Shown: piece after piece, positions 34,482-44,649 of the stretch
Numbering within the stretch: position 1 is the first letter of the stretch
How the letters are laid out: each line of letters opens with the position of its first letter
Assembly (NCBI GenBank): GCA_018666555.1
Contig: JABIZD010000120.1
Location: forward strand, 1-64,000
DNA from: Gammaproteobacteria bacterium
GTDB taxonomy: Bacteria > Pseudomonadota > Gammaproteobacteria > Pseudomonadales > Azotimanducaceae
Direction: 5' to 3'
DNA length: 64,000 nucleotides
The notes under the pieces: generated by a model
Databases searched by the model: none
Told to the model about the DNA's origin: nothing
The model's input: only the letters and a program-made list of their open reading frames with translations
Position numbers and translations under genes: made by a program

Positions 34482-35119
34482 AGCACTGCTGGCGATAGCC
34501 GGTATTATGTTGCTATGCGTCAATATCTAGTTGAGTTGCCTGGATTTGGGCGGCCTTTTATTTGACTGCTTACTGGCCTAGTTTTGCCAGCCTGCTAGTG
34601 TGATTTTATTCAGTGCTAAGCTGATTTGAAGGAGTAGCTTTGGTTGGGTCCTGGCAGTCGTTTACCTGTTACTTGGCAATCCGATACCCATTACTGGGTA
34701 ATCATTTGCTTGTTATAGGTTGACAGGAAGTCCCGTTACATCGAAGTAGACAGGCAAGTCATTTGTTAAAACGCTGGCTTTTACAATCGATTAGCAACAA
34801 CGCCTCTGCTAAAGTGATGGTCATCGCAATATCTCCTGGGTTGCATTCTGATGACTTTGCACAACTTTCATGAGCTAGCCAGAGTTGGCTTTGGTTTATG
34901 TAAAATCAGCCCGCAATCAATTGACTCAGGGCTCGAGTGGCCGGTCCTATCCAAGATCATCCATCCTGAGCCTATGTGTGAAACCCTGCAGCTTGATTTG
35001 GTGTTGTCTGAAGCAGGCAAGCAGGGCATCTTCGAATCGAATCAGAGCTACCGGTTCAATGACTCTTGCGAGTCTTCCGATGCAGCGTTTAATTCCTGCC
35101 GCCGATTTTGCGACTAGCA
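34482..35119. other. Intergenic region with a small palindrome
   Basis: This region of about 640 bases has no recognised gene. Two overlapping frames (34851-35117 and 34885-35271) show no family features and conflict with the next gene. A perfect hairpin TACCCA-TTAC-TGGGTA lies at 34685-34700 and could be an operator or a weak terminator. No T tract follows it. Confidence 0.4.
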
Positions 35120-36049
35120 ATGGTGTTTCCAGTCGTTGTTACCAATGCGATGCGAGTATCCCGGAATGCATTTCCAGAGTGGTTGGGCGAGCATACCGAA
35201 TCCTTAAAAAACCAGTTAGCAAAAGAAGGTGCAGTGCTTTTGCGCGGATTTCCAATCTCGAATGCAGTTGACTTTGACGCGCTTAGTAAAGCTTTTGGTT
35301 ATACGGATTTCACATATCAGGAGTCTCTTTCAAATGCCATCCGCGTGAATCACCTGCCGCGTGTTTTTACGGCTAATGAAGCGCCGCCAGAGGTGGAAAT
35401 ATTTCTTCATCATGAAATGGCCCAAACACCCGTGTCACCAAACAAGTTGTTTTTCTTCTGTCAGAGCGCTGCCAGTGAGGGTGGTGAGACACCCTTATGC
35501 CGTTCAGATTTGCTGTATGACGATTTTAAAAAAGAACATCCTGTGTGGGCAGCTAAATTCGAGCAATTAGGCCTGAAGTACACCACACGTATGCCGTTTG
35601 TAAATGATCAGACTTCAGGCCAAGGTCGAAGCTGGCAGAGTACCCTGAGTGTCAACAGTAAACGCCAGGCGGAAAAGAAACTGCAGGAGCTGAGCTATAG
35701 TTGGGAATGGGTCGATAATAAGGCCTTATTGGCAACCACACCGGTGCTGCCAGCGGTCAAAAATCTACCGGATAAATCACAATCATTTTATAATCAATTA
35801 ATTGCCGCTTACTTGGGCTGGCCAGGGGTGAGTGATGACCCGAGTGCAACCCTTCGATTTGGCGATGATAGTCAGATTCCTGTGACAGCACTGCAGCGGG
35901 TGTCTGAACTGGCTGAGCGTCATACTTACGATCTTAGGTGGCAGGATGGCGATATTGCCCTGGTTGATAACCACCGGGTTATGCATGGCAGGCGCCGTTA
36001 CTCAGGCAAGCGTCAGCGGCTTGTATTGGTCTGCCTGGCAAAAGGCTGA
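35120..36049 (+). CDS. TauD/TfdA-family Fe(II)/2-oxoglutarate dioxygenase
   Basis: 309 residues from ATG 35120; a TTG at 35108 would add four residues, and neither has a Shine-Dalgarno. The opening (EGAVLLRGFPI, then FDALSKAFGY) is typical of the SyrP/clavaminate-synthase-like branch of TauD. The iron triad appears as the H-x-E in LHHEMAQ and a distal histidine in RVMHGRRRYSGKR, whose arginines bind 2-oxoglutarate. It hydroxylates or oxidises an unknown small molecule. No sulfonate transport genes are beside it, so taurine use is not supported. Confidence 0.85.
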   Translation: MVFPVVVTNAMRVSRNAFPEWLGEHTESLKNQLAKEGAVLLRGFPISNAVDFDALSKAFGYTDFTYQESLSNAIRVNHLPRVFTANEAPPEVEIFLHHEMAQTPVSPNKLFFFCQSAASEGGETPLCRSDLLYDDFKKEHPVWAAKFEQLGLKYTTRMPFVNDQTSGQGRSWQSTLSVNSKRQAEKKLQELSYSWEWVDNKALLATTPVLPAVKNLPDKSQSFYNQLIAAYLGWPGVSDDPSATLRFGDDSQIPVTALQRVSELAERHTYDLRWQDGDIALVDNHRVMHGRRRYSGKRQRLVLVCLAKG

Positions 36050-36270
36050 GGATTGTATAATGAACATTCGATGGTTGTAGAGATTGATTTAAATCCAGGG
36101 CGGGCCTAATTCTGACATCCAGTCCTTGCCAGCAGACCAGGCAGCTTACAGAATGTTTTGGCTCTCTGTGGCATGTTATATCCCTGGTTTGCAGGTAGAA
36201 ACCTCATCAACTGGTAAAGCAGAATTGCTTCTGATGGATGCGGCCAGCACTGATAACAGAGATCTAAACA

Positions 36271-38712
36271 ATGAAAACAGCTAGAACAGGCCATAGCGAG
36301 CGGATTAACAAACTTCTTGAACAACTGACTGTTGCAGAGAAAGCAAAGCTTTGCTCAGGAGCTGATTTCTGGCATCTAGCCACAGTGCAACGCCTCGATT
36401 TGCCTTCTATCATGGTCACTGATGGTCCCCACGGATTGCGAAAACAAGCGGGTAGTACAGATCATATCGGCCTGAATGAATCGGTTCCCGCTACCTGTTT
36501 TCCAACCGCTTCGGGATTGGCTGCGAGTTGGAACAGGGATCTCATTGAAGAAGTCGGTGTCGCTTTGGGAGAAGAATGCCGGCAGGAGGGGGTCAGCGTA
36601 CTGCTAGGTCCTGGAGTGAACATAAAACGTCATCCCCTGGGTGGCCGAAACTTTGAATATTTTTCTGAGGACCCTTATCTATCCGGTGAAATGGCGACGG
36701 CCTGGGTGGCCGGTATCCAGAGTCAGGGTGTGGGTGCCAGCCTGAAACATTATGCGGTTAATAATCATGAAGCTGGCCGCATGATTGTGGATGCAGTGGT
36801 TGATGAACGAACCCTCAGGGAAATCTATTTGCCGGCATTTGAGGCGGTGGTTAGGCAGGCACAACCCTGGACCATCATGTGTTCCTATAATAAATTGGAC
36901 GGCCTATACCTCTCTGAACACAGGAAAATGCTCACTGAGATATTAAGGCAGCAATGGCATTTTGAAGGCCTTGTCATGACAGACTGGGGCGCAACTCACG
37001 ATAGGGTTCTTGGTATTAAAGCAGGTCTTGATCTCGAAATGCCGTCAAGCGGCGACTTGAATACCTGGAAAATCTTACAGGCAGTAGACCGGGGTGAGTT
37101 GTTGCCTGAGGAGCTTGATGGCGTTGTAGCCAGGGTGCTGAATTTAATTCTAAAGTCGAAGCAGCAAACCCCGCTAGCCTCTGGTTTCTCCATCGAAGCT
37201 CATCATCAATTAGCCAAGCGGGTTGCAACAGAAGCCTGCGTGCTGTTGAAAAATGAATCCCAGTTGCTTCCCCTGCGAGTGGATACTTCAGTTGCCGTTA
37301 TCGGTGCTTTGGCAAAAACCACCCGTTACCAGGGTTCAGGTAGTTCGCAGATTGTCCCGACCCGGTTGGAGCAACCGTTTGATGCTATATCCAGGTTAGT
37401 CGAGGAAGAAGGTGGTTCTGCAGTCTATGCGGAGGGCTACACTCTAGAAGGTTTAGCCCCAGCCGACCTCCTGGCCGAGGCTGTTAAGCAGGCAGAAAAT
37501 GTGGATCGAGTTGTCCTTGTCGTTGGATTAACGCGTGATTATGAGTCTGAGGGTTTTGATCGGCGTCATCTTGAATTGCCTTTAGGTCAACAGGACCTGA
37601 TTGGTGCTCTTGAACCTGTTCATCATAAGCTGGTCATGGTGCTTCAAAATGGGGCTCCGATTGCGTTGCCCGAGGTGGGTAAAGTAGCGGCAATACTGGA
37701 GGCGTATCTGGGTGGACAGGCCGGTGCTTCGGCAATGGCTGATATTATCTTTGGTCGTAGCAATCCCAGTGGCAAACTTGCGGAAACCTTTCCTGTTAAG
37801 CCTGAGGACATTGCCAGCGATGCCTGGTTCCCGGGTGCCAGCAGGCAATCGCAATATCGAGAGGGTATTTGGGTAGGATACCGGTACTTTGATCATATCG
37901 ATGCTCGGGTTGCCTATCCCTTTGGGCATGGTCTTTCCTATACACAATATGATTATGCTGACATGTCTGTTCAAGGTTTAGGTAAAGACCTGTTCAGTAA
38001 AGAAGATGAGTTGCGGGTGAGTGTTCGAGTAAAGAATACGGGTAAGTATGCAGGGGCTGAGGTTGTCCAGCTTTATGTCGGCCAGGCTAATGCTTCAGTG
38101 CCGAGACCAAAAAAAGAACTTAAGGCTTTTTCTAAGATACACCTGGCTGCGGGCGAGGAAAAGTTGGTTGAATTCAAATTGAATTATCGCTCGTTTGCTT
38201 TCTGGCACTGTGCGGCGGCAGATTGGCGAGTCGAATCTGACCAGTTTACGGTCTATATAGGGTCATCAGTTGCAGATATCCGCTGTGTTGAGACCTTTCC
38301 AATCCAGACACAATATGAGATTGGTAAACGTGACCCGGCCCTGCATGAATATTATGAGCCTCTGAATTGCAATTTTACGGATGCGGCATTTGAGGCCTTG
38401 CTCGGGTATCCTGTTCCGCCGATGCTGGCCGTTAAACCGTTTCAGATGAACTCTACCTTAAGAGAGATCCAGGCTACCTGGGTGGGGCGTCAGTTGTTTA
38501 AGCAGGTCCACAAAATGGCTGACCAGATGCTCGGTGAGGCATCCGAATATGATCGGATTATGATTGAGGCGATCGTCTTTGAAATGCCGCTTCGGAATCT
38601 TGTCGCCAATAGCCAGGGTAAGCTCAGTGTCAGCCTCATGAATCGATTGATTCATTGGATGAATGGAGACTGGCTAAAATGCTTGATGGGTTCAGCGGTT
38701 AACAGCGAATAA
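36271..38712 (+). CDS. Family GH3 beta-glucosidase
   Basis: 813 residues, no signal peptide, so probably cytoplasmic. The TIM-barrel domain holds the substrate-binding KHYAVNNHE and the nucleophile D238 in GLVMTDWGATHD. The second alpha/beta domain begins near residue 310 (ATEACVLLKNE). A fibronectin-III-like domain with VKNTGKYAGAEVVQLYV lies around 590-680. About 120 extra C-terminal residues follow (from YEPLNCNFTD), as in some Bgl-type GH3 enzymes. It releases glucose (or another sugar) from beta-linked oligosaccharides or glycosides. It stands alone after the TauD gene. Confidence 0.9.
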   Translation: MKTARTGHSERINKLLEQLTVAEKAKLCSGADFWHLATVQRLDLPSIMVTDGPHGLRKQAGSTDHIGLNESVPATCFPTASGLAASWNRDLIEEVGVALGEECRQEGVSVLLGPGVNIKRHPLGGRNFEYFSEDPYLSGEMATAWVAGIQSQGVGASLKHYAVNNHEAGRMIVDAVVDERTLREIYLPAFEAVVRQAQPWTIMCSYNKLDGLYLSEHRKMLTEILRQQWHFEGLVMTDWGATHDRVLGIKAGLDLEMPSSGDLNTWKILQAVDRGELLPEELDGVVARVLNLILKSKQQTPLASGFSIEAHHQLAKRVATEACVLLKNESQLLPLRVDTSVAVIGALAKTTRYQGSGSSQIVPTRLEQPFDAISRLVEEEGGSAVYAEGYTLEGLAPADLLAEAVKQAENVDRVVLVVGLTRDYESEGFDRRHLELPLGQQDLIGALEPVHHKLVMVLQNGAPIALPEVGKVAAILEAYLGGQAGASAMADIIFGRSNPSGKLAETFPVKPEDIASDAWFPGASRQSQYREGIWVGYRYFDHIDARVAYPFGHGLSYTQYDYADMSVQGLGKDLFSKEDELRVSVRVKNTGKYAGAEVVQLYVGQANASVPRPKKELKAFSKIHLAAGEEKLVEFKLNYRSFAFWHCAAADWRVESDQFTVYIGSSVADIRCVETFPIQTQYEIGKRDPALHEYYEPLNCNFTDAAFEALLGYPVPPMLAVKPFQMNSTLREIQATWVGRQLFKQVHKMADQMLGEASEYDRIMIEAIVFEMPLRNLVANSQGKLSVSLMNRLIHWMNGDWLKCLMGSAVNSE

Positions 38713-38926
38713 GCAGGCGGTGTGATCTTATTCGCGGCAGAACTGTGGGTATGAGGTTAAAATACCGGAGGCGGGTAGCCGCTTTCTGACATGCGCGGCT
38801 GCAGTCGCTTGCTGTTCAATGCTGTTAGCCATTGGCGCATGCGAAGCATCAGAGAGTTAAAACTTGACTTGCACCTCGCGATTTTAAATTAGAGCGGCAA
38901 GCCAACATGATGGTTGAGAGTAATAT

Positions 38927-41347
38927 ATGAAGAAGATTTTTGTGTTCGGATTTTTGGCCATGATCGGCATCGGTCTGTGGGTCTACATGAAACAGATCAA
39001 CGACTTCCAGGTCGCTGGGAGCATGAGGTTTGAAGGACTGCAACAGGACGTTGAGGTCCGACGAGATGCTTATGGCATGGCTTATCTACTCGCACAGACA
39101 GATGATGATCTTTGGCGCGCGCAAGGTTTTATTACGGCTCAGCACCGACTGTTTCAAATGACCTCATACCTTGCCATTGTCCGTTCTGAGATGAGCTCAA
39201 TACTGGGTGAAAGTATGCTGCCATTGGATAAACGCATGATCGCTCTGGGGTTACGGGCAAATGCGCGCCGTCATGTCGCCATGCTCAGTGACCAGGACCG
39301 CCATGCTCTGGATCTCTATCTGCAAGGGGTAAACGCCTATATAGAGAATTACACGGACGAGCACCCGATCGAGTTATCTCTTGGGTTGTTCAAAGCCTCC
39401 CGATGGGATTTGCTTGATCTAGTTTCGATGCAGCATTTTGGTGGGTTTATCCACTCGACCAATATGTCTGCGGAGTTACTGACATCAGAACTTATCAGCA
39501 AATTGGGCATCGAACTGGCTGAGCAAATTTTACCATTGAGTCGAAATCCTGAAAGATCCGAGCAGCAATACATGGGCGCTAGATTGAAGCATCAATCCAG
39601 CGGCGCTGATGAGCTCGAACGACCTTCGACTTTGACGCCTCCGGTTTCTGCATGGGTGCCAAGGCTGGGATCAAATAATTGGGCTGTCAGCGCGACACGA
39701 TCGACCACTGGTGCGCCGATTGTTGTTAATGACCCTCATCTTGATGTCCGCAGTATGCCGGGTATGTTGCATCCCATTGGCCTGCAGTCACCGGGTATTC
39801 AGGCTGTCGGTTATGCCTTTCCTGGAGTGCCCGGGATAATCGGTGGACGAACCCGGCATGTCGCTTTCGGCGTCACCAATGCGTATGGCGATGTGCAGGA
39901 CTTGTATGTTGAAACCATCAATCCTAATAATCCTGATGAATACAGGAGTGGTGATGCCTGGTTGAGCTTTCAAGACGAGACGCATACTTTCAGAGTCAAG
40001 GATACCTCAATAGACAGCGGCTATAGAGAAGCAACCGTTAAGTATAGAAAAACGCTTCGTGGCATTGTTGCCTCCGACCTTGGTTTGTTCGACGACAAGT
40101 TGCCAGGCGCTACCATTAGCCTGCGCTGGGCTTTGGACGAAGGTAATCGCGGCGGTATCGGTGTTATCGATATCTTGCAAGCGGAGGATGCCTTTGAGTT
40201 CGATGATGCCTTGGCGGCGTTTGATATCGTGATGTTTAATTTCGTGTTTGGAGATACCCAGGGCAATATCGGTCACCGAAGTACCGGAAGAATTCCAGTG
40301 CGCAGTGATAGTAACGGTGCCTATGTGCGAGATGGTGCCAGCTCGGCTGATCATTGGGTTGGCTGGATTCCCAAAGCGGAAATGCCTGGACAGCTGAATC
40401 CTCAAAGAGGCTGGTTAGGTACGGCTAACCATGATACTCGGCCGGATAATTATGGCTATTATTATTCAAGTGGATTCGCGCCGTCCTTTCGTTATCAGCG
40501 CATTGCCGAACTCCTGGAACAAAACCCAAAAACCAGTCCGGAGGATCATCGTCGATTTATGCTGGATGTTAAAAACCTTCAGGCAGAAGCAATCATGCCA
40601 GATATTCTAGCGGCACTGAGACAAGACAGGCATTTTGATCACTGGGTTGAAATTCTTCAGACATGGAACTTTGAAGAACAGACTGAATTGGTCGCCCCCT
40701 CTCTTTATCATGCTATTTACCATTATCTCGCCTACGTCATTGTCGAGGATGATCTCGGCGATGATATTGCCAACAACTATGCAAATAACTGGTATTTCTG
40801 GCAGGAACGAATTCAACACTTGATACAACAGGATTATGGTCGCTACTGGATCGATGATCGCAGAACCGAGGCCAGAGTTGAAAGCCTGCATGACATCATC
40901 CTCAGGGCGGCAAGGTTAGGAGAGGAAAAACTGCGGACGATCACAGAAATTGAGCCCACCCTGGTTAAGTGGGGTGAAATTCATAAAATAAGTTTTGTAT
41001 CACCGCTGCGACGAAGTGGCTTAGGCAGTGAGTTGCTAGGTGGCGGAACCTATCCAAAAAGCGGTTCAGGGGAAACGCTTAATCGTGCCGGTTATTCTCG
41101 AACGGCAAACCTTGAAGATGGTTTCAATACCGGGTTTTCGGCCAGTGCGAGGTTGGTGATGGATTTAGCGGACCCAGATAAAATCAAGGCCGTTGTTGCT
41201 GGTGGTATCGCGGCTCGTCAGTTCAATGAGCACTATGGTGACCAGATTCCTGTTTGGGTTGAAGGCGAGTTACTGACCTGGTGGTTATCGAGAGATAAGA
41301 TTCTGGAAAACGTCAGCAACAAAGTGGTTTTGACATCAGAGCCTTGA
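38927..41347 (+). CDS. Penicillin acylase-family (Ntn) hydrolase
   Basis: 806 residues. A signal anchor covers residues 1-20. The alpha-chain region runs to about 248, and autoproteolysis is expected between G248 and S249 in PRLGSNNWAVSA, freeing the catalytic N-terminal serine. The beta chain then carries VNDPHLD and the pattern of cephalosporin, penicillin and acyl-homoserine-lactone acylases. Periplasmic amide hydrolase; the true substrate may be an acylated amino acid or a signal lactone. Single gene, 215 bases after the glucosidase. Confidence 0.88.
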   Translation: MKKIFVFGFLAMIGIGLWVYMKQINDFQVAGSMRFEGLQQDVEVRRDAYGMAYLLAQTDDDLWRAQGFITAQHRLFQMTSYLAIVRSEMSSILGESMLPLDKRMIALGLRANARRHVAMLSDQDRHALDLYLQGVNAYIENYTDEHPIELSLGLFKASRWDLLDLVSMQHFGGFIHSTNMSAELLTSELISKLGIELAEQILPLSRNPERSEQQYMGARLKHQSSGADELERPSTLTPPVSAWVPRLGSNNWAVSATRSTTGAPIVVNDPHLDVRSMPGMLHPIGLQSPGIQAVGYAFPGVPGIIGGRTRHVAFGVTNAYGDVQDLYVETINPNNPDEYRSGDAWLSFQDETHTFRVKDTSIDSGYREATVKYRKTLRGIVASDLGLFDDKLPGATISLRWALDEGNRGGIGVIDILQAEDAFEFDDALAAFDIVMFNFVFGDTQGNIGHRSTGRIPVRSDSNGAYVRDGASSADHWVGWIPKAEMPGQLNPQRGWLGTANHDTRPDNYGYYYSSGFAPSFRYQRIAELLEQNPKTSPEDHRRFMLDVKNLQAEAIMPDILAALRQDRHFDHWVEILQTWNFEEQTELVAPSLYHAIYHYLAYVIVEDDLGDDIANNYANNWYFWQERIQHLIQQDYGRYWIDDRRTEARVESLHDIILRAARLGEEKLRTITEIEPTLVKWGEIHKISFVSPLRRSGLGSELLGGGTYPKSGSGETLNRAGYSRTANLEDGFNTGFSASARLVMDLADPDKIKAVVAGGIAARQFNEHYGDQIPVWVEGELLTWWLSRDKILENVSNKVVLTSEP

Positions 41348-41513
41348 TCAGTGGATAGCGATGCTAGGTGGACCTTGTTCACCACCTCGACTGAATAGCC
41401 CGCTACCCGGGATTGTAATTGATTCGGTAAGCATTACCGACCTGGCGGTTGAAGCTATGCCGAAAAGGTGAGGAGGCTTTGATCGGCCTGCTCATGGCAT
41501 CTGAGCTGAGTGC

Positions 41514-42914
41514 TCACCAGAGTGTTTTACTGAGAATGCCGACCTGCTGCTCTATTACCTCTAGGGCATCCAGTATCATATCCTCTCTAAAGCGCTGGCC
41601 GATAATTTGCACGCCGCAGGGCCGGTTTTCGACCAGGCCGATAGGCACGTTCCCGGCTGGAAGCCCCATATAATTGACACCATAGCTGTAAATCGCAGAG
41701 TCAAAAATATCCTTGCTACCTTCGAAGCTTTCATCGTAGTCATAGTCATAAGTAGGCCGCATCAGGAAAGGCGTTAAAACTAACGGATACTGTTCAAGAA
41801 ACACATTCCATGGACGGATGATTCCGCTGCGGTCCGCCACGCCTTGCATGTAGCCTTGATAATCGACCATATCCGACATTTGGTAATAGTAGTCGAATAT
41901 ATTCTGAATAGTCTGGCTGCCATGCTGTCTGACCAGGGGATCTAAGCCTTCTTTAATTTCGAGCACGGCAACACTGAACCAGGCTTTAGCTGAGTCAAGA
42001 ATGCTGGGTGTTTTAATTTCTTCAACCTCATAACCTGCCCGTTGCAGTGCGGTTGCTGCCTGTTCGAGGCCTTTTAGAACACCTTCATGTATCGGATAGC
42101 CGTGCGATTCCTTGGTAAATGCGACCTTAATAGGGCCTGCTTGGCCAGGTCCCTGGAACGGCACGGGCACCCACCAGGGATCCCTGGGGTCAGCGTGTGA
42201 CATTACCTCGGTTGCCAGGCGCACGTCTTTGACCTCACGACATATTGCCCCCTGTACCGACATCAGTTGTGATAATAGGCCACGCTCGGCCGGAGCTGAT
42301 GGATTGAAAGCAGGAACTCTACCTAACGTAGGCCTGATCGTTGAGCAGCCGCAAGATGAAGCCGGGAAGCGCAGGGAGCCGGCAATGTCATTACCATGGT
42401 GAATGGGGCCAAAGCCAGCAGCACAAGCTGATCCTGCGCCGCCTGATGATCCCCCGGGAGATGCTCGGCCTCCCCATGGGCTCTTGGTTAGTCCATGTAG
42501 TGGATTGTCTGTTGTTCCTCGCATGGACAGTTCCGGGGTATTAGTCTTGCCAATAATGATGGCACCTTCATCCAGCAGGTTCTGCACGACTGGGGAGTTG
42601 CCTGGGGCTAAATTGTTGGCAAAGGCAGGCAGCCCATTGGTAGTGGGTGTGCCTTCAAGGTCAACATTAACCTTGATCGTGACGGGGATCCCCTCAAGCA
42701 TTCTTGCATCTGCACCCTTGGCAAGGCGAGCATCAACCGTATCTGCCTGGATCAGGGCCTGATCAGTATAATCGTAAACCACTGCGTTCAGCTCAGTGTT
42801 CTGTGAATGCATTCTAGTCGTTACGGATTGGACGACTTCCCGCACTGAAAAAGTCTTGTTGCGAATGCCCTCAGATAATTCTATCGCGCTGTATTGCCAA
42901 AGTGGTGTGCTCAT
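41514..42914 (-). CDS. Amidase-signature family amidase
   Basis: 466 residues. The Ser-cisSer-Lys triad is visible: K81 in GIPVTIKVNVD, S156 in SPGGSSGGAGSA, and S180 in GNDIAGSLRFPA. GAIIIGKTNTPELS is also diagnostic. It hydrolyses an amide to acid and ammonia; related entries include arylamidases and hydrolases of acyl amides. GAGGT lies before the ATG. The upstream AMACR-like gene on the same strand is separated by a terminator-like hairpin, so it is probably independently transcribed. Confidence 0.9.
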   Translation of the reverse strand: MSTPLWQYSAIELSEGIRNKTFSVREVVQSVTTRMHSQNTELNAVVYDYTDQALIQADTVDARLAKGADARMLEGIPVTIKVNVDLEGTPTTNGLPAFANNLAPGNSPVVQNLLDEGAIIIGKTNTPELSMRGTTDNPLHGLTKSPWGGRASPGGSSGGAGSACAAGFGPIHHGNDIAGSLRFPASSCGCSTIRPTLGRVPAFNPSAPAERGLLSQLMSVQGAICREVKDVRLATEVMSHADPRDPWWVPVPFQGPGQAGPIKVAFTKESHGYPIHEGVLKGLEQAATALQRAGYEVEEIKTPSILDSAKAWFSVAVLEIKEGLDPLVRQHGSQTIQNIFDYYYQMSDMVDYQGYMQGVADRSGIIRPWNVFLEQYPLVLTPFLMRPTYDYDYDESFEGSKDIFDSAIYSYGVNYMGLPAGNVPIGLVENRPCGVQIIGQRFREDMILDALEVIEQQVGILSKTLW

Positions 42915-43081
42915 TAAAAGACCTCGAGTTGCTGAATTATTGACCGGTTCAACCCACTCATATGACAGCGATGAATGGAATAGAGATCGGGTGTTACTTC
43001 CCTAGGACATCTGGTCCTATCCTAGCAGCTTACTGCAGAGGAAAGTTCGTCCTCACCACGACAATAGTAAGTTGCGCCGGA

Positions 43082-43110
43082 ATAAAGAATCCAGGCTTAG
43101 AATAGCCTGG
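43082..43110 (-). terminator. Rho-independent terminator candidate after the AMACR-like gene
   Basis: CCAGGCT-6-AGCCTGG (43091-43110) is a perfect 7-bp stem. Read on the minus strand it is followed by ATTCTTTATT, a U-rich stretch. It lies 20 bases past the stop of the minus-strand AMACR-like gene. Confidence 0.5.
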
Positions 43111-43129
43111 CCAGTTGGGCCAGGGCCTA

Positions 43130-44275
43130 TTATTGGGCTTGTACCACGGCACCGGAATTAATCAGTGCGTCTATGTCCTCTGCTGAGAAACCTGCCTCGG
43201 TTAATAGCTTGCGGGTGTCAGCGCCTGGAGCGCTTGTTGCTGCTGGCAGTTGCGGCGGTGTTCTCGAGAATTTGGGTGCCGGTGCAGCCTGATGAATCCC
43301 GTCCCGTTGAACAAAAGATTGTCGTTCCATATTGTGAGGGTGAGCGCGAGCTTCTTCAAAGTTAAGAATAGGCGCATAGCAGATATCAGTACCTAGCATG
43401 ATGGCATCCCATTCTTCCCGAGTACGTTGTCTGAAGATCTTGCGTAATCGATCCTGCAGGTCCGGCCAGTCGTCGCGAGACTGCTGCGATGGTAAATCGC
43501 TGTCCATACCAAGGCCCGATTTCTCGAGAAGAAGGGCGTAGAATTGCGGTTCTATTGAGCCCACCGAAACGAATTTACCGTCGCTGGTTTCGTAAGTATT
43601 GTAAAAATGAGCACCGCCATCGAGGAAGTTTTCGCCTCGAGTATTTGACCAGCTGCCGCTATTCATAAGACCGAAAATTGCATTCATCAGCAGGGCGGAA
43701 CCTTCGGTCATGGCTGCGTCGATAACCTGGCCTTTGCCGCTTTGAGTCCTCTCGTGCAAGGCAGACACAATACCAAAGGCCAACAACATACCGCCGCCAC
43801 CGAAATCACCAACAAGGTTAAGTGGTGGTACCGGCGCGTCGCCTTTTTGGCCGATGGCATGTAAGGCTCCGGACAAGGCAATGTAGTTGATATCGTGCCC
43901 GGCGACGTTTGCCATGGGACCGGTCTGTCCCCAGCCGGTCATTCGGCCGTAAATTAACTGATCATTGCGTTCATGGCAGATGGCTGGGCTGATACCGAGC
44001 CGTTCGGTAACCCCAGGCCTGAAACCCTCGATTAGGATGTCGGCTGTTTCGATTAGTTTTAATACGGTCTCAACACCTTCGGGTGACTTAAGATCTACCG
44101 CAATACTGCGTCGACCGCGAGCAAGAATGTCGGCTGGGTTGGCAGGTCGTCCTGCTGCGGTTGATCTATCGACGCGGATGATCTCTGCGCCCATATCTGC
44201 CAGCATCATACCGCAGAAAGGCCCCGGCCCAATGCCTTGGAGCTCAATGACTTTAATACCGTGTAGGGGACCCAT
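43130..44275 (-). CDS. CaiB/BaiF family III CoA-transferase fold, alpha-methylacyl-CoA racemase-like
   Basis: 381 residues. The opening [34 protein letters not shown] is the classical start of the family. Catalytic residues of methylacyl-CoA racemase, H126 and D156 in the mycobacterial enzyme, correspond to H127 (VAGHDINY) and D157 (NLVGDFGG). The enzyme inverts the 2-methyl centre of branched acyl-CoA so that beta-oxidation can go on. This fits sterol, isoprenoid or branched-alkane breakdown. GAGAGGTAA precedes the ATG. Confidence 0.9.
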   Translation of the reverse strand: MGPLHGIKVIELQGIGPGPFCGMMLADMGAEIIRVDRSTAAGRPANPADILARGRRSIAVDLKSPEGVETVLKLIETADILIEGFRPGVTERLGISPAICHERNDQLIYGRMTGWGQTGPMANVAGHDINYIALSGALHAIGQKGDAPVPPLNLVGDFGGGGMLLAFGIVSALHERTQSGKGQVIDAAMTEGSALLMNAIFGLMNSGSWSNTRGENFLDGGAHFYNTYETSDGKFVSVGSIEPQFYALLLEKSGLGMDSDLPSQQSRDDWPDLQDRLRKIFRQRTREEWDAIMLGTDICYAPILNFEEARAHPHNMERQSFVQRDGIHQAAPAPKFSRTPPQLPAATSAPGADTRKLLTEAGFSAEDIDALINSGAVVQAQ

Positions 44276-44649
44276 AGATTACCTCTCAGATGTAGTGATT
44301 ATTTCATTTATATCGACTGCACGATTTTACTAGCCACGCTTTTTCTAGCCGTGCTTGTTTATATCATATTATTTTCTTGCAATTTTTATGGTAGTCAGGA
44401 ATAAATGACCCTAGCAGAAAAAAGTCCTGCCCTCCATTTGCCTCAATCCAGCTCTACATTTGGCTCATTTTTGTTCATCACTTGGTCCGAGGCGAGTCGG
44501 GTTTAGTTGGCGCCGTAGCGGTCCTGGTGCCGAGCGGGTTAACAGTGTCGCTACTACCTGCAACCCGGGATGAACCGGTTATAAGGGTTTGCTTATTCGT
44601 GCCATGCTGGGATGTGTGCTAGCTTTCTTCTCTTCAGGAGTTGTTGCGA
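44276..44649. other. Intergenic region between divergent genes
   Basis: No gene seen. Two imperfect copies of a 15-base sequence (CTAGCCACGCTTTTT and CTAGCCGTGCTTGTT) lie near 44331-44370. CAGGAG at 44635-44640 is the ribosome binding site for the GTG at 44650. Confidence 0.4.

Noticed and set aside
34851-35117. 88-codon frame before the TauD gene
   Set aside because: No family features, overlaps the start of the TauD gene in another frame, and another chance frame covers the same bases.
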